10,112 nt of DNA, from the NCBI GenBank assembly GCA_900544525.1, contig UQVN01000110.1:1-10112 (forward strand), in the 5' to 3' direction. The stretch is from an uncultured Eubacteriales bacterium. GTDB taxonomy: Bacteria > Bacillota > Clostridia > Lachnospirales > Lachnospiraceae. The position numbers and the translations under genes were made by a program. Position 1 is the first letter of the stretch; the number at the start of each line of letters is the position of its first letter. This document shows, piece by piece, positions 1 to 6,977 of the stretch. Below the pieces are notes generated by a model. It was not told the origin of the DNA, made no database searches, and was given only the letters and a program-made list of their open reading frames with translations.

Positions 1-15
1 TAACTCACCTTCTTT
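1..15 (-). promoter_or_regulatory. Ribosome binding site of a further gene beyond base 1
   Basis: On the minus strand the last bases read AAAGAAGGTGAGTTA, a close match to the full anti-Shine-Dalgarno complement AAGGAGGTGA. A start codon would be expected just outside the window. No terminator hairpin lies in the 45 nt after the GH16 stop, so the operon most likely continues. Confidence 0.5.
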
Positions 16-45
16 ATAGCTTCTTCATTTCTTGTAACCATTAAT

Positions 46-2031
46 CTATAATTTTTTAAATCCAATCTCACGCATTGCGAACTTTTGTTGCCACCTAGTA
101 CCAACTTCTAAAATAACTATCCTAATTTTATTCGTCTTTTTGCTCTCAAATGTCACGCTTTGTTTTTCTATCTCTTCTTGCTCCGTTTTCCAGCCAATTT
201 CAAACACTTCTTCATTATTAGCAGAAGGATTGTTTATTGCTTCCCATCGTTGCATCTGTTCATTCCACACTTGTAATTTTACTTTATGAATTCCTTGAGA
301 AGCCCCAAAATTGGTATAAAAATCTACTCCTCTTATTTCCACTTCTTTTTGAAAATCATAGGTGATAGCTACTTTTCCTTCTTTCATATTTTTTACTGTT
401 GTTGCATCTGCCACAAACTCTCCACTTTTTCCGCTATCACTGCTATCTCCATCAAACAACAATTCTAAAGCATGATTGCTCTTTTCTACTAGACCTTCAG
501 AAGAATAAGGAATAAAAACAGGATGAATTGTCATCGTCGTCTTTTGATGAACCGATGGTACATCTCCAACTTTTATCACTTCATGACCTGCTTTTAATTG
601 TGCGATCTCTTCTTGTGTAATCTCTTCCCAAAATACAGGTTCTTGTGTTTCTATTCCATCATTCCATGTCACATGGACATAAGATTTTGTTCCCATCAGA
701 TTTTTTTCTGTATAAACACCTGTTTCCGTCTGATAAGTTTTCAATTTCACTTCATTTTGAGGAATTCTAACATCTTCTGAACGGATATTTGTCACTTTTA
801 ATTCGGACTTTGGAAGCGCTTTTTGCCCTTGTGGCAGTTTTTTATACACTCTTACATAGTCAATATCCATCGTATTCGGATATGGCATCCATTCCCAATT
901 TCCTGTCCATGCCCCTTGCTGCCGTTTTTCATAAAGCGAAATCAATTGGATCATTGGATATTTAATATTCACATTCACTTCTGTATACTTTTCTCCATCC
1001 ACATAGAAAATAATTTTATCTGGATAGTTTCCTGCTCCCGTTCCTTGTTGCCAATCAAACCCATACACATGATATTCATTATTAAAGTCTTTATTTGCAA
1101 ACGTTTTGGCTACCGGTCTCCCATTAAAGACATTGCTATCATTCCACTCATGAACGGCTGGAGGTACTGTTTTATCATTCCTTCCCAGGACTTCAAAAAT
1201 ATCAATTTCTGCGCTTTCTTCTGGAACATCTTCAAATCCTAATAACCACCATGCACTATGACGAGCCGAACCAGATTGTCCCTTCATACGCATCTCATAG
1301 TATCCATACTGGTTAATATGTGTCAGTTGTGTATCCTCTGGATTTCTTACAATATTGTTTCGATTCCAATTATGAAGTCCATTTCTTTGTCCTGTTGTAA
1401 ATCCACTAATTACCGTTGCACCATCAAACTCAGGACACCAAGGTTTTGTTTCCTCATTAATTTGCAAACTCATAATTCCATCTTCCATTTTTCTTCCTTG
1501 TGTTTCTTCAAAGGTGGTGCTCCAAGAAGATAAGTAGCGATCCACCCATTTTGTAGTATCCAACTCAGAACCATCGAACTCTTCATCAAAAATCAAACGA
1601 TATCCTTCCTTTTCTTTCTCATTTGCTGGTGTATGATGTCCAAATCTTGCCTGCAATACGAACTGATTTCCAAGCTTTTCACGCACATCACTCGGGATCT
1701 TTGAAAGATTTAAAGGGAAAATTCCCTCATATTTTGTTTCTTGACCACTCACACCCCAATACCAACCTAAAAAGTCGTATCCTTCCTTTATGGGGTTAGC
1801 GGGAACTTCCTCTTTTTGAATTGTATCAGAAAAAGTTCTTTTTAGCACACTTACTTCTTTCCCATCTACTTCAAACTTTACATCAATTTCTTTTTCATTT
1901 GTATCGTTTGTCATTGGTTCTTTCGTATCCTCTGTTTGTATTCTCGTTTCCGCAAATACATAATATCCACTTGGAACTGCTATTGCCATAGCAGTCGCCA
2001 TACAGAATGCTACTAACCCTTTTTTTCTCAT
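46..2031 (-). CDS. Secreted multidomain glycoside hydrolase family 16
   Basis: Retaining endo-acting beta-glycosidase of 661 residues, exported by a signal peptide (basic MRKK, hydrophobic core, likely cut after VFA27). Domains in order: about 49-131 an InlB/Listeria-Bacteroides-type repeat (GYDFLGWYWG); about 143-398 GH16 catalytic domain with the motif EIDIFE at 275-280, giving E275 as nucleophile, D277 as helper and E280 as acid/base; about 411-506 an Ig-like domain (VTWNDG motif, Big_4-like); about 507-661 an F5/8-type-C/CBM32-like domain. No LPXTG sorting signal is seen, so it is probably released or held by its binding domains. The ATG at 2031 has AAGGAGG 6 nt upstream and follows the permease by 19 nt. 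GH16 covers laminarinases, lichenases, agarases, carrageenases and endo-beta-galactosidases; the YLSSW and PWCPEFDG segments are unlike common laminarinases, so the substrate is left open. Confidence 0.93.
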   Translation of the reverse strand: MRKKGLVAFCMATAMAIAVPSGYYVFAETRIQTEDTKEPMTNDTNEKEIDVKFEVDGKEVSVLKRTFSDTIQKEEVPANPIKEGYDFLGWYWGVSGQETKYEGIFPLNLSKIPSDVREKLGNQFVLQARFGHHTPANEKEKEGYRLIFDEEFDGSELDTTKWVDRYLSSWSTTFEETQGRKMEDGIMSLQINEETKPWCPEFDGATVISGFTTGQRNGLHNWNRNNIVRNPEDTQLTHINQYGYYEMRMKGQSGSARHSAWWLLGFEDVPEESAEIDIFEVLGRNDKTVPPAVHEWNDSNVFNGRPVAKTFANKDFNNEYHVYGFDWQQGTGAGNYPDKIIFYVDGEKYTEVNVNIKYPMIQLISLYEKRQQGAWTGNWEWMPYPNTMDIDYVRVYKKLPQGQKALPKSELKVTNIRSEDVRIPQNEVKLKTYQTETGVYTEKNLMGTKSYVHVTWNDGIETQEPVFWEEITQEEIAQLKAGHEVIKVGDVPSVHQKTTMTIHPVFIPYSSEGLVEKSNHALELLFDGDSSDSGKSGEFVADATTVKNMKEGKVAITYDFQKEVEIRGVDFYTNFGASQGIHKVKLQVWNEQMQRWEAINNPSANNEEVFEIGWKTEQEEIEKQSVTFESKKTNKIRIVILEVGTRWQQKFAMREIGFKKL

Positions 2032-2050
2032 TTTATGCCTCCTTATACTT

Positions 2051-2884
2051 TCAACCTTTTACTGCACCTGCTACTACACCCTCAATAATTTGTTTTTGCA
2101 TAATCAAGTAGAAAATAACTAATGGTAATGTTGTCATAACAAGCATTGGGAAAAAGGACGTCCAATCAGTAGAAAACGGTCCTACATTTTTATAAACTTG
2201 TTGAAGCAATACCTGCTTTTCTGGTGATTGCAAAAATAATAATGGTGTCATAAAATCGTTCCAAATCGCTAGAGTATCCAAAATTGCAACTGTTGATACA
2301 ATTGGTTTTAGAAGTGGAAAAATAATTCTCCAATAACATTGGAAAGTACCACATCCATCAATTAATGCTGCTTCTTCCATTTCAATTGGAACAATATTAA
2401 TAAAACCTCGCATCAAGAAAATAGAAAGAGGAAGATTAATACAAAATACATCCACTAAAATAACACCCATATGCGTATTCATTAAGTTCATACCAGAAAT
2501 AATTTTATATAATGGAATAATAGAGATTTGGAATGGAATAATCAAACCTACCAAAAACACAGAATACATAATTTTAAAAATTTTTTTCTTACTTCTTGCA
2601 ACAACATAAGCCGCCATTGATGCAAAAACAACTAATAATACAACAGAACATATTGTAATAATTAAGTTATTTTTTAGCGCCTGCCCATAATTCATCGCTT
2701 TGATAGCTTTTATGTAGTTATCAAATGTAAAATGAATAGGAAATCCTAATGGACTTGCTACCGCCTCCGCTGGGGTTTTAAATGTTGTAACTAATAGATA
2801 ATAAATTGGAAGTAACATAATGAGCGTCACTGCCAGCAAAAAAATTCCATATCCTCCACGTTTAAATAGATTCTTTTTCTTCAT
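2051..2884 (-). CDS. Sugar ABC transporter permease, MalG/UgpE type
   Basis: Second integral membrane subunit of the importer, 277 residues from the ATG at 2884. It shows about six hydrophobic helices and the EAA loop as MEEAALIDGCG (about 169-179) followed by YWRIIFPLLKP. The short cytoplasmic N-terminus and the pattern LPIYYLLVTTFKTPAEA after helix 1 are typical of MalG-type permeases. Translation is coupled to the first permease through the ATGA overlap; a longer start at 2905 was rejected. The gene ends 19 nt before the GH16 start, so the glycosidase is co-transcribed. The C-terminal GVVAGAVKG is the usual ending of this family. Confidence 0.94.
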   Translation of the reverse strand: MKKKNLFKRGGYGIFLLAVTLIMLLPIYYLLVTTFKTPAEAVASPLGFPIHFTFDNYIKAIKAMNYGQALKNNLIITICSVVLLVVFASMAAYVVARSKKKIFKIMYSVFLVGLIIPFQISIIPLYKIISGMNLMNTHMGVILVDVFCINLPLSIFLMRGFINIVPIEMEEAALIDGCGTFQCYWRIIFPLLKPIVSTVAILDTLAIWNDFMTPLLFLQSPEKQVLLQQVYKNVGPFSTDWTSFFPMLVMTTLPLVIFYLIMQKQIIEGVVAGAVKG

Positions 2885-3765
2885 GTTTGAATTGCTCCTT
2901 CCCATTTATTTAAGAAAAACGTAACTACTTTTGAGAACACAAATACAACAACAAAGAAAACAACGGCAAATGCGCAAGCATAAGCAGTTCTTCCACTATT
3001 AAATCCCTCTCGAATTAAAGTAGTCATAATCGTCTCTGTTGCATACCCAGGACCACCTTTTGTCATAACAAAAACGGCATCAAACATTTTCATACCACCA
3101 ATTAAACTCATTAACACATTAAATGATGTGGCTGGATATAAAAGGGGAAGTGTCACCCTAAAAAACTTTTGAATTGCTGTTGCCCCATCAATATCTGCCG
3201 CTTCATAAAGAGAATCATCAATACTCTTTAAGTTGGCAATGTAAATTACCATAGACCACCCTGTCCATTGCCATACTTGGGTTGCCAATACAGAATACAA
3301 TGCAATATGACTATTCCCTAGCCAGTTGACAGGTTTCCCTCCAAAAAATTGAATGATACTATTTAACAATCCTCCATCTGCTGATGTCATAATATATTGG
3401 AACAAATATCCCACCACCATAATACTTAAAACAGCTGGAAGGAAAGTAATCGCCTTTACAAACTTGGCTCCTTTTGTTTTTTTATTTAACAAAACAGCAA
3501 GTACAATTGCTAAGGCATTTTGAATGATTGTGATCAAAATAGCATAAACAACAGAGTGCTGAATTGCAGCAACCGTCTTTACATCTGAAAATAGCTTTTG
3601 GAAATTTCTTAGTCCAATAAATGTGATCTCTTGGCTATATACAGACCAGTTTGTCACACTATACATAAAGCTCATAATGGTTGGAACGATAAATAATACG
3701 ATAAATCCAACAAAAGCAGGAAGTATCATAAAAAAATACACTAGATTTTTTCTTTTATTATTCAT
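2881..3765 (-). CDS. Sugar ABC transporter permease, MalF/UgpA type
   Basis: Integral membrane subunit of a carbohydrate importer, 294 residues from the ATG at 3765. About six hydrophobic helices are visible, the first at roughly residues 8-31. The EAA loop that contacts the ATPase is present as YEAADIDGA (about 187-195), followed by FFRVTLPLLYP. This form and the N-terminal pattern are typical of the first permease in family 1 sugar importers (MalF/UgpA/LacF). The start is chosen over a TTG at 3786 on ribosome-site grounds. Its TGA stop (2881-2883) overlaps the next permease start in an ATGA arrangement, so the two subunits are probably made in equal amounts and form a heterodimer. No ATPase gene lies in the window. 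Confidence 0.93.
   Translation of the reverse strand: MNNKRKNLVYFFMILPAFVGFIVLFIVPTIMSFMYSVTNWSVYSQEITFIGLRNFQKLFSDVKTVAAIQHSVVYAILITIIQNALAIVLAVLLNKKTKGAKFVKAITFLPAVLSIMVVGYLFQYIMTSADGGLLNSIIQFFGGKPVNWLGNSHIALYSVLATQVWQWTGWSMVIYIANLKSIDDSLYEAADIDGATAIQKFFRVTLPLLYPATSFNVLMSLIGGMKMFDAVFVMTKGGPGYATETIMTTLIREGFNSGRTAYACAFAVVFFVVVFVFSKVVTFFLNKWEGAIQT
2895..2900 (-). promoter_or_regulatory. Ribosome binding site of the second permease, inside the first
   Basis: AAGGAG on the minus strand, 10 nt before the ATG at 2884. The in-frame ATG at 2905 lies upstream of this site and has no Shine-Dalgarno, so 2884 is the better start. Confidence 0.7.
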
Positions 3766-3769
3766 ATTT

Positions 3770-3774
3770 CTCCC
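3770..3774 (-). promoter_or_regulatory. Ribosome binding site deciding the first permease start
   Basis: GGGAG on the minus strand, 4 nt before the ATG at 3765. The longer in-frame TTG at 3786 has only a purine-rich stretch and no clear Shine-Dalgarno, so the ATG is preferred. Confidence 0.6.
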
Positions 3775-3851
3775 GTCTTTCTTCAACTTCGTCTTGTTTT
3801 CTTCTTTTGCCTCTTAATTGTTAGAAAAATTTCTTCTTATAAATGATAGGA

Positions 3852-3887
3852 AAAATGGTATGCCTAGACTTCAAGACATCCCATTTT
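3852..3887 (-). terminator. Imperfect hairpin between binding-protein and permease genes, likely attenuator or mRNA stabiliser
   Basis: AAAATGG (3852-3858) pairs with CCATTTT (3881-3887). After one mismatch, ATGCC (3860-3864) pairs with GACAT (3875-3879) with one G-U, around a 10-nt loop. On the minus strand the 3' arm ends in TTTTT. It starts 14 nt after the binding-protein stop, in a 136-nt gap. The stem is weaker than the GH31 terminator, so partial termination or 3'-end protection, giving more binding protein than permease, is more likely than a full stop. The permease genes have no evident promoter of their own. Confidence 0.55.
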
Positions 3888-3901
3888 CTATACAGGATCT
3901 T

Positions 3902-5206
3902 TTACCCTAATGTTTCTAACAAGTCTTTATTTGTTGTATCAGCATCTTTTAATGCTTGCTCTACAGTTTTTGTCCCTGCTAAAACTTCTTGCAAAGATTT
4001 TCCATATGCTTCTGTTACCGCATTTCCATTTGTCCACACTGCTGTCCAAGGTGCATATACATGACCTGCCTTAAAGGCTTCTTCACATTCTGTATAAATA
4101 TCACCTAAATCAACCTCGACACCTTCCACAAAAGAACTTCCTGCATTATCTTTTACAAGTGCTTGCTGTGCTTCTTCTGTTGCTGTTAGCTCTAATACCT
4201 TTAATGCTTCTTCCACATGTTCTGATTTCGCATTAATACCAAAGGCAGAACCTGGACCTCCCACTAACCATCCTGGTTCATCTGCACTCTTGCCTGGGAT
4301 TGGGAACATTCCAAAGTCAAGATCTGGATTTTTTTCTTTGATTGTATCCACTGCCCATGGTCCACATTCCCACATTGCTGCTTTTTCTGTTGCAAATTCA
4401 TCCAATGCTTGATCATAGCTTAACCCTAACATATCTTGTGTCAAATATCCTGACTCGATAAGCTTATACCATTCTTGTACCGCTGGTAACCAAGCTTCTG
4501 CTAAAGAAGATTCTCCTTCATTAAACTTTTCATCAAATGTTTTATTTGCTTCATCAGAATAAAATTCATTATTAACAAGTGCAATACTCTGCTTCATCAT
4601 CGGTTCATAGGACTGGGCTCCCATTGTCTGCGCTTTTATACCTTTATCTTGAAGCTTTTTATGTACTGCTAAAAATTCATCCCATGTCTTTGGAACTTCA
4701 ATCCCATTATCTGCAAACATTTTCTTATTATAGAAAATTCCTTCATACCATGACTGTAATGGTGTTGCATAAACTTTTCCATTAACCGTATATGGTTGAA
4801 GTCCTGAATCGGTATATTTACTGATAAATTCTTGTTCCGATAAATCCAATAAATAATTTGCATTTGCAAGAAGTCTTGTCTGTCCTCCAAGTTCTATGAT
4901 ATCTGGCCCTTCTCCTGCCTGCAATTGAGAGTTCAATACATTATCAAAGTTATCTTGTGCTACAAATTCAAATTCAATTTCAATATTTGGCAATTTTTCA
5001 TCCAAATATTTTAAATACGTTGCTCGAATCGATTGTGCATTGTATCCCATCATCCTTAACTTAACAACACCTCCATCCTCCTTTGCAGTGTCCTTTTCCT
5101 TTGAATTACTGTTACCACATCCTGCTAAACTTCCAACGATCATACAACTACATAACAGGCTTGCAATCGCTTTTTTTGTAAAATTTTTTCTCATATTTTT
5201 TCTCAT
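3902..5206 (-). CDS. Extracellular solute-binding lipoprotein of a sugar ABC importer
   Basis: Family 1-type sugar-binding protein of 434 residues that would capture oligosaccharides outside the membrane and deliver them to the two permeases encoded next. The N-terminus has basic residues, a hydrophobic segment and a lipobox SLAGC with lipidation cysteine C30, followed by a polar linker and the mature domain from about residue 47. Typical landmarks are YNKKMF (159-164), VPKTWDEF (171-178) and AAMWECGPWAV (276-286), as in binding proteins of the MalE/MsmE type. Two in-frame ATGs exist (5206 and 5194). The first is preferred because GGAGG (5213-5217) lies 6 nt upstream of it, against 18 nt for the second. 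It is the first gene of the second transcription unit. The ligand cannot be read from the sequence; the context suggests GH16 products. Confidence 0.95.
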   Translation of the reverse strand: MRKNMRKNFTKKAIASLLCSCMIVGSLAGCGNSNSKEKDTAKEDGGVVKLRMMGYNAQSIRATYLKYLDEKLPNIEIEFEFVAQDNFDNVLNSQLQAGEGPDIIELGGQTRLLANANYLLDLSEQEFISKYTDSGLQPYTVNGKVYATPLQSWYEGIFYNKKMFADNGIEVPKTWDEFLAVHKKLQDKGIKAQTMGAQSYEPMMKQSIALVNNEFYSDEANKTFDEKFNEGESSLAEAWLPAVQEWYKLIESGYLTQDMLGLSYDQALDEFATEKAAMWECGPWAVDTIKEKNPDLDFGMFPIPGKSADEPGWLVGGPGSAFGINAKSEHVEEALKVLELTATEEAQQALVKDNAGSSFVEGVEVDLGDIYTECEEAFKAGHVYAPWTAVWTNGNAVTEAYGKSLQEVLAGTKTVEQALKDADTTNKDLLETLG

Positions 5207-5212
5207 ATTTTT
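5190..5212 (-). repeat. Near-perfect 12-bp tandem duplication at the start of the binding-protein gene
   Basis: The unit ctcatatttttt (plus strand, 5190-5201) recurs at 5202-5213 with one difference at the last base. It doubles the first four codons, giving the N-terminal MRKNMRKN and two possible ATG starts. The duplication places the original start 12 nt further from the ribosome site and probably moved initiation to the upper ATG. Confidence 0.7.
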
Positions 5213-5245
5213 CCTCCGTTCTTGTTCATTTTTTATGATACACTT

Positions 5246-5274
5246 ATTATATCTTCTTCTTTCTTATAGATAAA
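5246..5274 (-). promoter_or_regulatory. Promoter of the ABC transporter/GH16 operon
   Basis: On the minus strand a perfect TATAAT -10 lies at 5246-5251. A 17-bp spacer separates it from a poor -35, TTTATC (5269-5274, 3 of 6 matches). The start of transcription would fall near 5239, giving a leader of about 33 nt to the ATG at 5206. A perfect -10 with a weak -35 fits a promoter that needs an activator, for which the AraC-type regulator is the obvious candidate (inference). It follows the GH31 terminator directly. Confidence 0.6.
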
Positions 5275-5296
5275 TTAACAATCTTCTTATCTTATA
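5251..5296 (-). repeat. Two imperfect direct repeats around the operon promoter
   Basis: Plus-strand copies run 5251-5268 and 5281-5296. Both begin ATCTTCTT and end CTTATA, with 4 and 2 bases between, and start 30 bp apart (about three helical turns). The inner copy fills the spacer between -10 and -35; the outer copy lies just upstream of the -35 and touches the terminator T-run. It could be an activator site, but low-complexity purine/pyrimidine sequence makes chance similarity possible. Confidence 0.3.
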
Positions 5297-5341
5297 AAAA
5301 AAAATTACTGTATCATATCAAATACGATACAGTAACTTTTT
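5296..5341 (-). terminator. Strong intrinsic terminator after GH31
   Basis: A perfect 10-bp inverted repeat (5305-5314 with 5326-5335), extended after one mismatch by 3 bp around a CAA loop, is followed on the minus strand by nine T (5296-5304). An A-rich flank ending in TTTTT on the plus strand (5337-5341) would also let it work in the other direction, though no plus-strand gene is seen. It lies 32 nt beyond the GH31 stop and separates the GH31 unit from the ABC/GH16 operon. Confidence 0.9.
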
Positions 5342-5366
5342 CTATGTCATAAAATATATAATAATA

Positions 5367-6887
5367 TTACGATTCTCTATTCTTTTTTTCCAAAACAATT
5401 GGAACTCCTGCTTTTGATTCGAAAAACTCTCTCTTGCCATCTGATATGATTTCTTTCTTATCATAAATCCATGTTCCTTTTGGAATGTAAACTTCTCTAC
5501 CCATTTTCCCTTTTTCGTAGACAGGCGCGACTAAATACTTATCCCCTAACATAAACTGATCGATGATCTCTTCCACACCTTCCATTGGAAATTCATATGC
5601 CATATAGCGAATTAGCGGTTCTCCTCCCTTTACACACTTTTCTAACTGCTCCATAATATAAGAAATATACGATTCTCTCATTTGAATACTTCTTAAAATT
5701 GCTTCAAAGTTTTCTTTCTTCAACACCCGAAATGGTGCAGCTGAAAACTGCATAGCTGGCATTAAACACGCAATCTCTGCATGACGAACAAAAAGTTCTT
5801 CATCCAGTCCACTTCCTTCCATGTTTTGGAAATTCAGATATTCTCCGCCCCCAATCATATCGGGACAACCATAAGGATGACCTGTAATTCCTTGAAGCAA
5901 TATATCAGGAATCAAAGATGCTATTCCTTCTGTTCCCCATGAATGTTCTTTATCACAAAGTCTTTGTAATAAAGCGTATCCGCCCGCTTGGACTGTCACT
6001 CGATATTCATTAAATGGATATTGTTCTCCAAACTCTGCCCACAACTGACATTGCTCATCTGGTTTCACATTTCCATAGGTTACATTATCCCTTCTATAAT
6101 AAACGCTATCACCTGCATCAAATTTAAATCCATCTATACCAAGTTTTTGTAGGGCATCTAATTGTTCTTTCATCCACTGAACTGCTTTTGGATTGGAAAA
6201 ATCTAATACAGCCGAATATCCATTCCACCACTTTGCAATATAACTCGTTCCATCTTGTTCCTTTACTAAAATGTCAAGTTTTTGTGCCTCTCGAAATTTC
6301 ACTGTATCTGCTGAAATATAAGGACATACCCATACCATCACTTGAAATCCCATATTATGTAGTTCTTTTAACATCCCCTTTGGATCTTCAAATTTTCCAC
6401 AATGAAATCTCCAATCCCCATAATATTCTGACCAGCCATCATCAATCATTAAAGTTCCTGCTGGCATACCTGATGCTAAAATCTTTTTCGCATATTCCAA
6501 AATATCTTTTTGATTTTGAAAAAAGGTCAATTCAATCCATGTATTATAAATCACTTGTTCAAATAACTCTCTTGCTGGCATAGAAGAATGAAATGGAAAA
6601 TAGTTTTTCATGGCATAAAGATATGCCTCCTTTAAATTTCCTCCTGTTTCTTTTAGAATACAAATATCAGGAACAACAATCATTCCATTCTTAAATTCTG
6701 CCAAAAATCCTTTCTCTGCCCAAATAACTCGTCCCTTTGTAGAAAGAAACAATGGCATAGCTTGGTTCGGAGTTTTATTATAGGTAAAGTCGATGATCTC
6801 GTTACTTTTCTCATGCAACGGCATTTTTATCCCATATTTCACACAACTTCCATACCAAAATTCATGTTCCCAAACTTTAATCTGCAT
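5367..6887 (-). CDS. Cytoplasmic glycoside hydrolase family 31, short MYORG-like type
   Basis: Retaining alpha-glycosidase fold protein of 506 residues with no signal peptide or membrane segment, hence acting in the cytoplasm on imported oligosaccharides. Residues 1-105 are a shortened N-terminal beta domain; about 106-400 the (beta/alpha)8 barrel; about 425-506 a C-terminal beta domain. Visible motifs: IDDGW at 148-152, WWNG at 220-223, the nucleophile motif FKFDAGD with D257, and a downstream D312 in RLCDKEHSW that aligns in my reading with the GH31 acid/base aspartate; PDMIGGG follows at 342-348. The FKFDAG form of the nucleophile motif resembles the mammalian MYORG branch, reported to be alpha-galactosidase-like, more than classical alpha-glucosidases with DxNE. 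At 506 residues it is shorter than many GH31 enzymes. The ATG at 6887 has AGGAGG 6 nt upstream. Alpha-galactoside, alpha-glucoside or another alpha-linked substrate cannot be decided here. Confidence 0.9.
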   Translation of the reverse strand: MQIKVWEHEFWYGSCVKYGIKMPLHEKSNEIIDFTYNKTPNQAMPLFLSTKGRVIWAEKGFLAEFKNGMIVVPDICILKETGGNLKEAYLYAMKNYFPFHSSMPARELFEQVIYNTWIELTFFQNQKDILEYAKKILASGMPAGTLMIDDGWSEYYGDWRFHCGKFEDPKGMLKELHNMGFQVMVWVCPYISADTVKFREAQKLDILVKEQDGTSYIAKWWNGYSAVLDFSNPKAVQWMKEQLDALQKLGIDGFKFDAGDSVYYRRDNVTYGNVKPDEQCQLWAEFGEQYPFNEYRVTVQAGGYALLQRLCDKEHSWGTEGIASLIPDILLQGITGHPYGCPDMIGGGEYLNFQNMEGSGLDEELFVRHAEIACLMPAMQFSAAPFRVLKKENFEAILRSIQMRESYISYIMEQLEKCVKGGEPLIRYMAYEFPMEGVEEIIDQFMLGDKYLVAPVYEKGKMGREVYIPKGTWIYDKKEIISDGKREFFESKAGVPIVLEKKNRES

Positions 6888-6924
6888 TTTTTACCTCCTC
6901 AAATTTTATAATGTCATATTCTGA

Positions 6925-6935
6925 CTATCACTATA
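6925..6935 (-). repeat. Direct repeat copy 2 (TATAGTGATAG), candidate operator overlapping a possible -10
   Basis: Second perfect 11-bp copy, same orientation as 6978-6988. Its first six bases, TATAGT (6930-6935), match the -10 consensus at 5 of 6 positions. It would give a 5' leader of roughly 35 nt before the GH31 ATG, but no good -35 lies at 16-18 bp. The copy may therefore be a regulator site, a promoter element or both. A short inverted pair GTCA/TGAC (6913-6916 and 6922-6925) sits next to it. Confidence 0.45.
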
Positions 6936-6977
6936 CAAAATTTCTTTTTTAGAGGAAAGCAAAAAAATTATGATTTT

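Noticed and set aside
1..41. Minus-strand ATG at 41 as start of a further gene
   Set aside because: It has no Shine-Dalgarno sequence; the stronger ribosome site at 5-15 points to a start beyond the window edge.
823..1242. Plus-strand open frame of 139 codons (and similar plus-strand frames at 286-468, 598-780, 1258-1533, 6188-6583 and 9331-9624)
   Set aside because: They lie antisense within well-supported minus-strand genes and show no recognisable domain. Their composition is what the complement of AT-rich coding sequence would give.
2885..2905. Longer second permease starting at ATG 2905
   Set aside because: There is no ribosome site upstream of 2905. The ATG at 2884 has AAGGAG 10 nt upstream and forms the usual ATGA overlap with the first permease.
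3766..3786. Longer first permease starting at TTG 3786
   Set aside because: The TTG lacks a clear ribosome site, while the ATG at 3765 has GGGAG 4 nt upstream and starts a normal MalF-type N-terminus.
6905..6910. TATAAA as the -10 of the GH31 promoter
   Set aside because: Transcription would start inside the ribosome binding site at 6894-6899, leaving no leader. TATAGT at 6930-6935 gives a more normal leader, though its -35 is poor.
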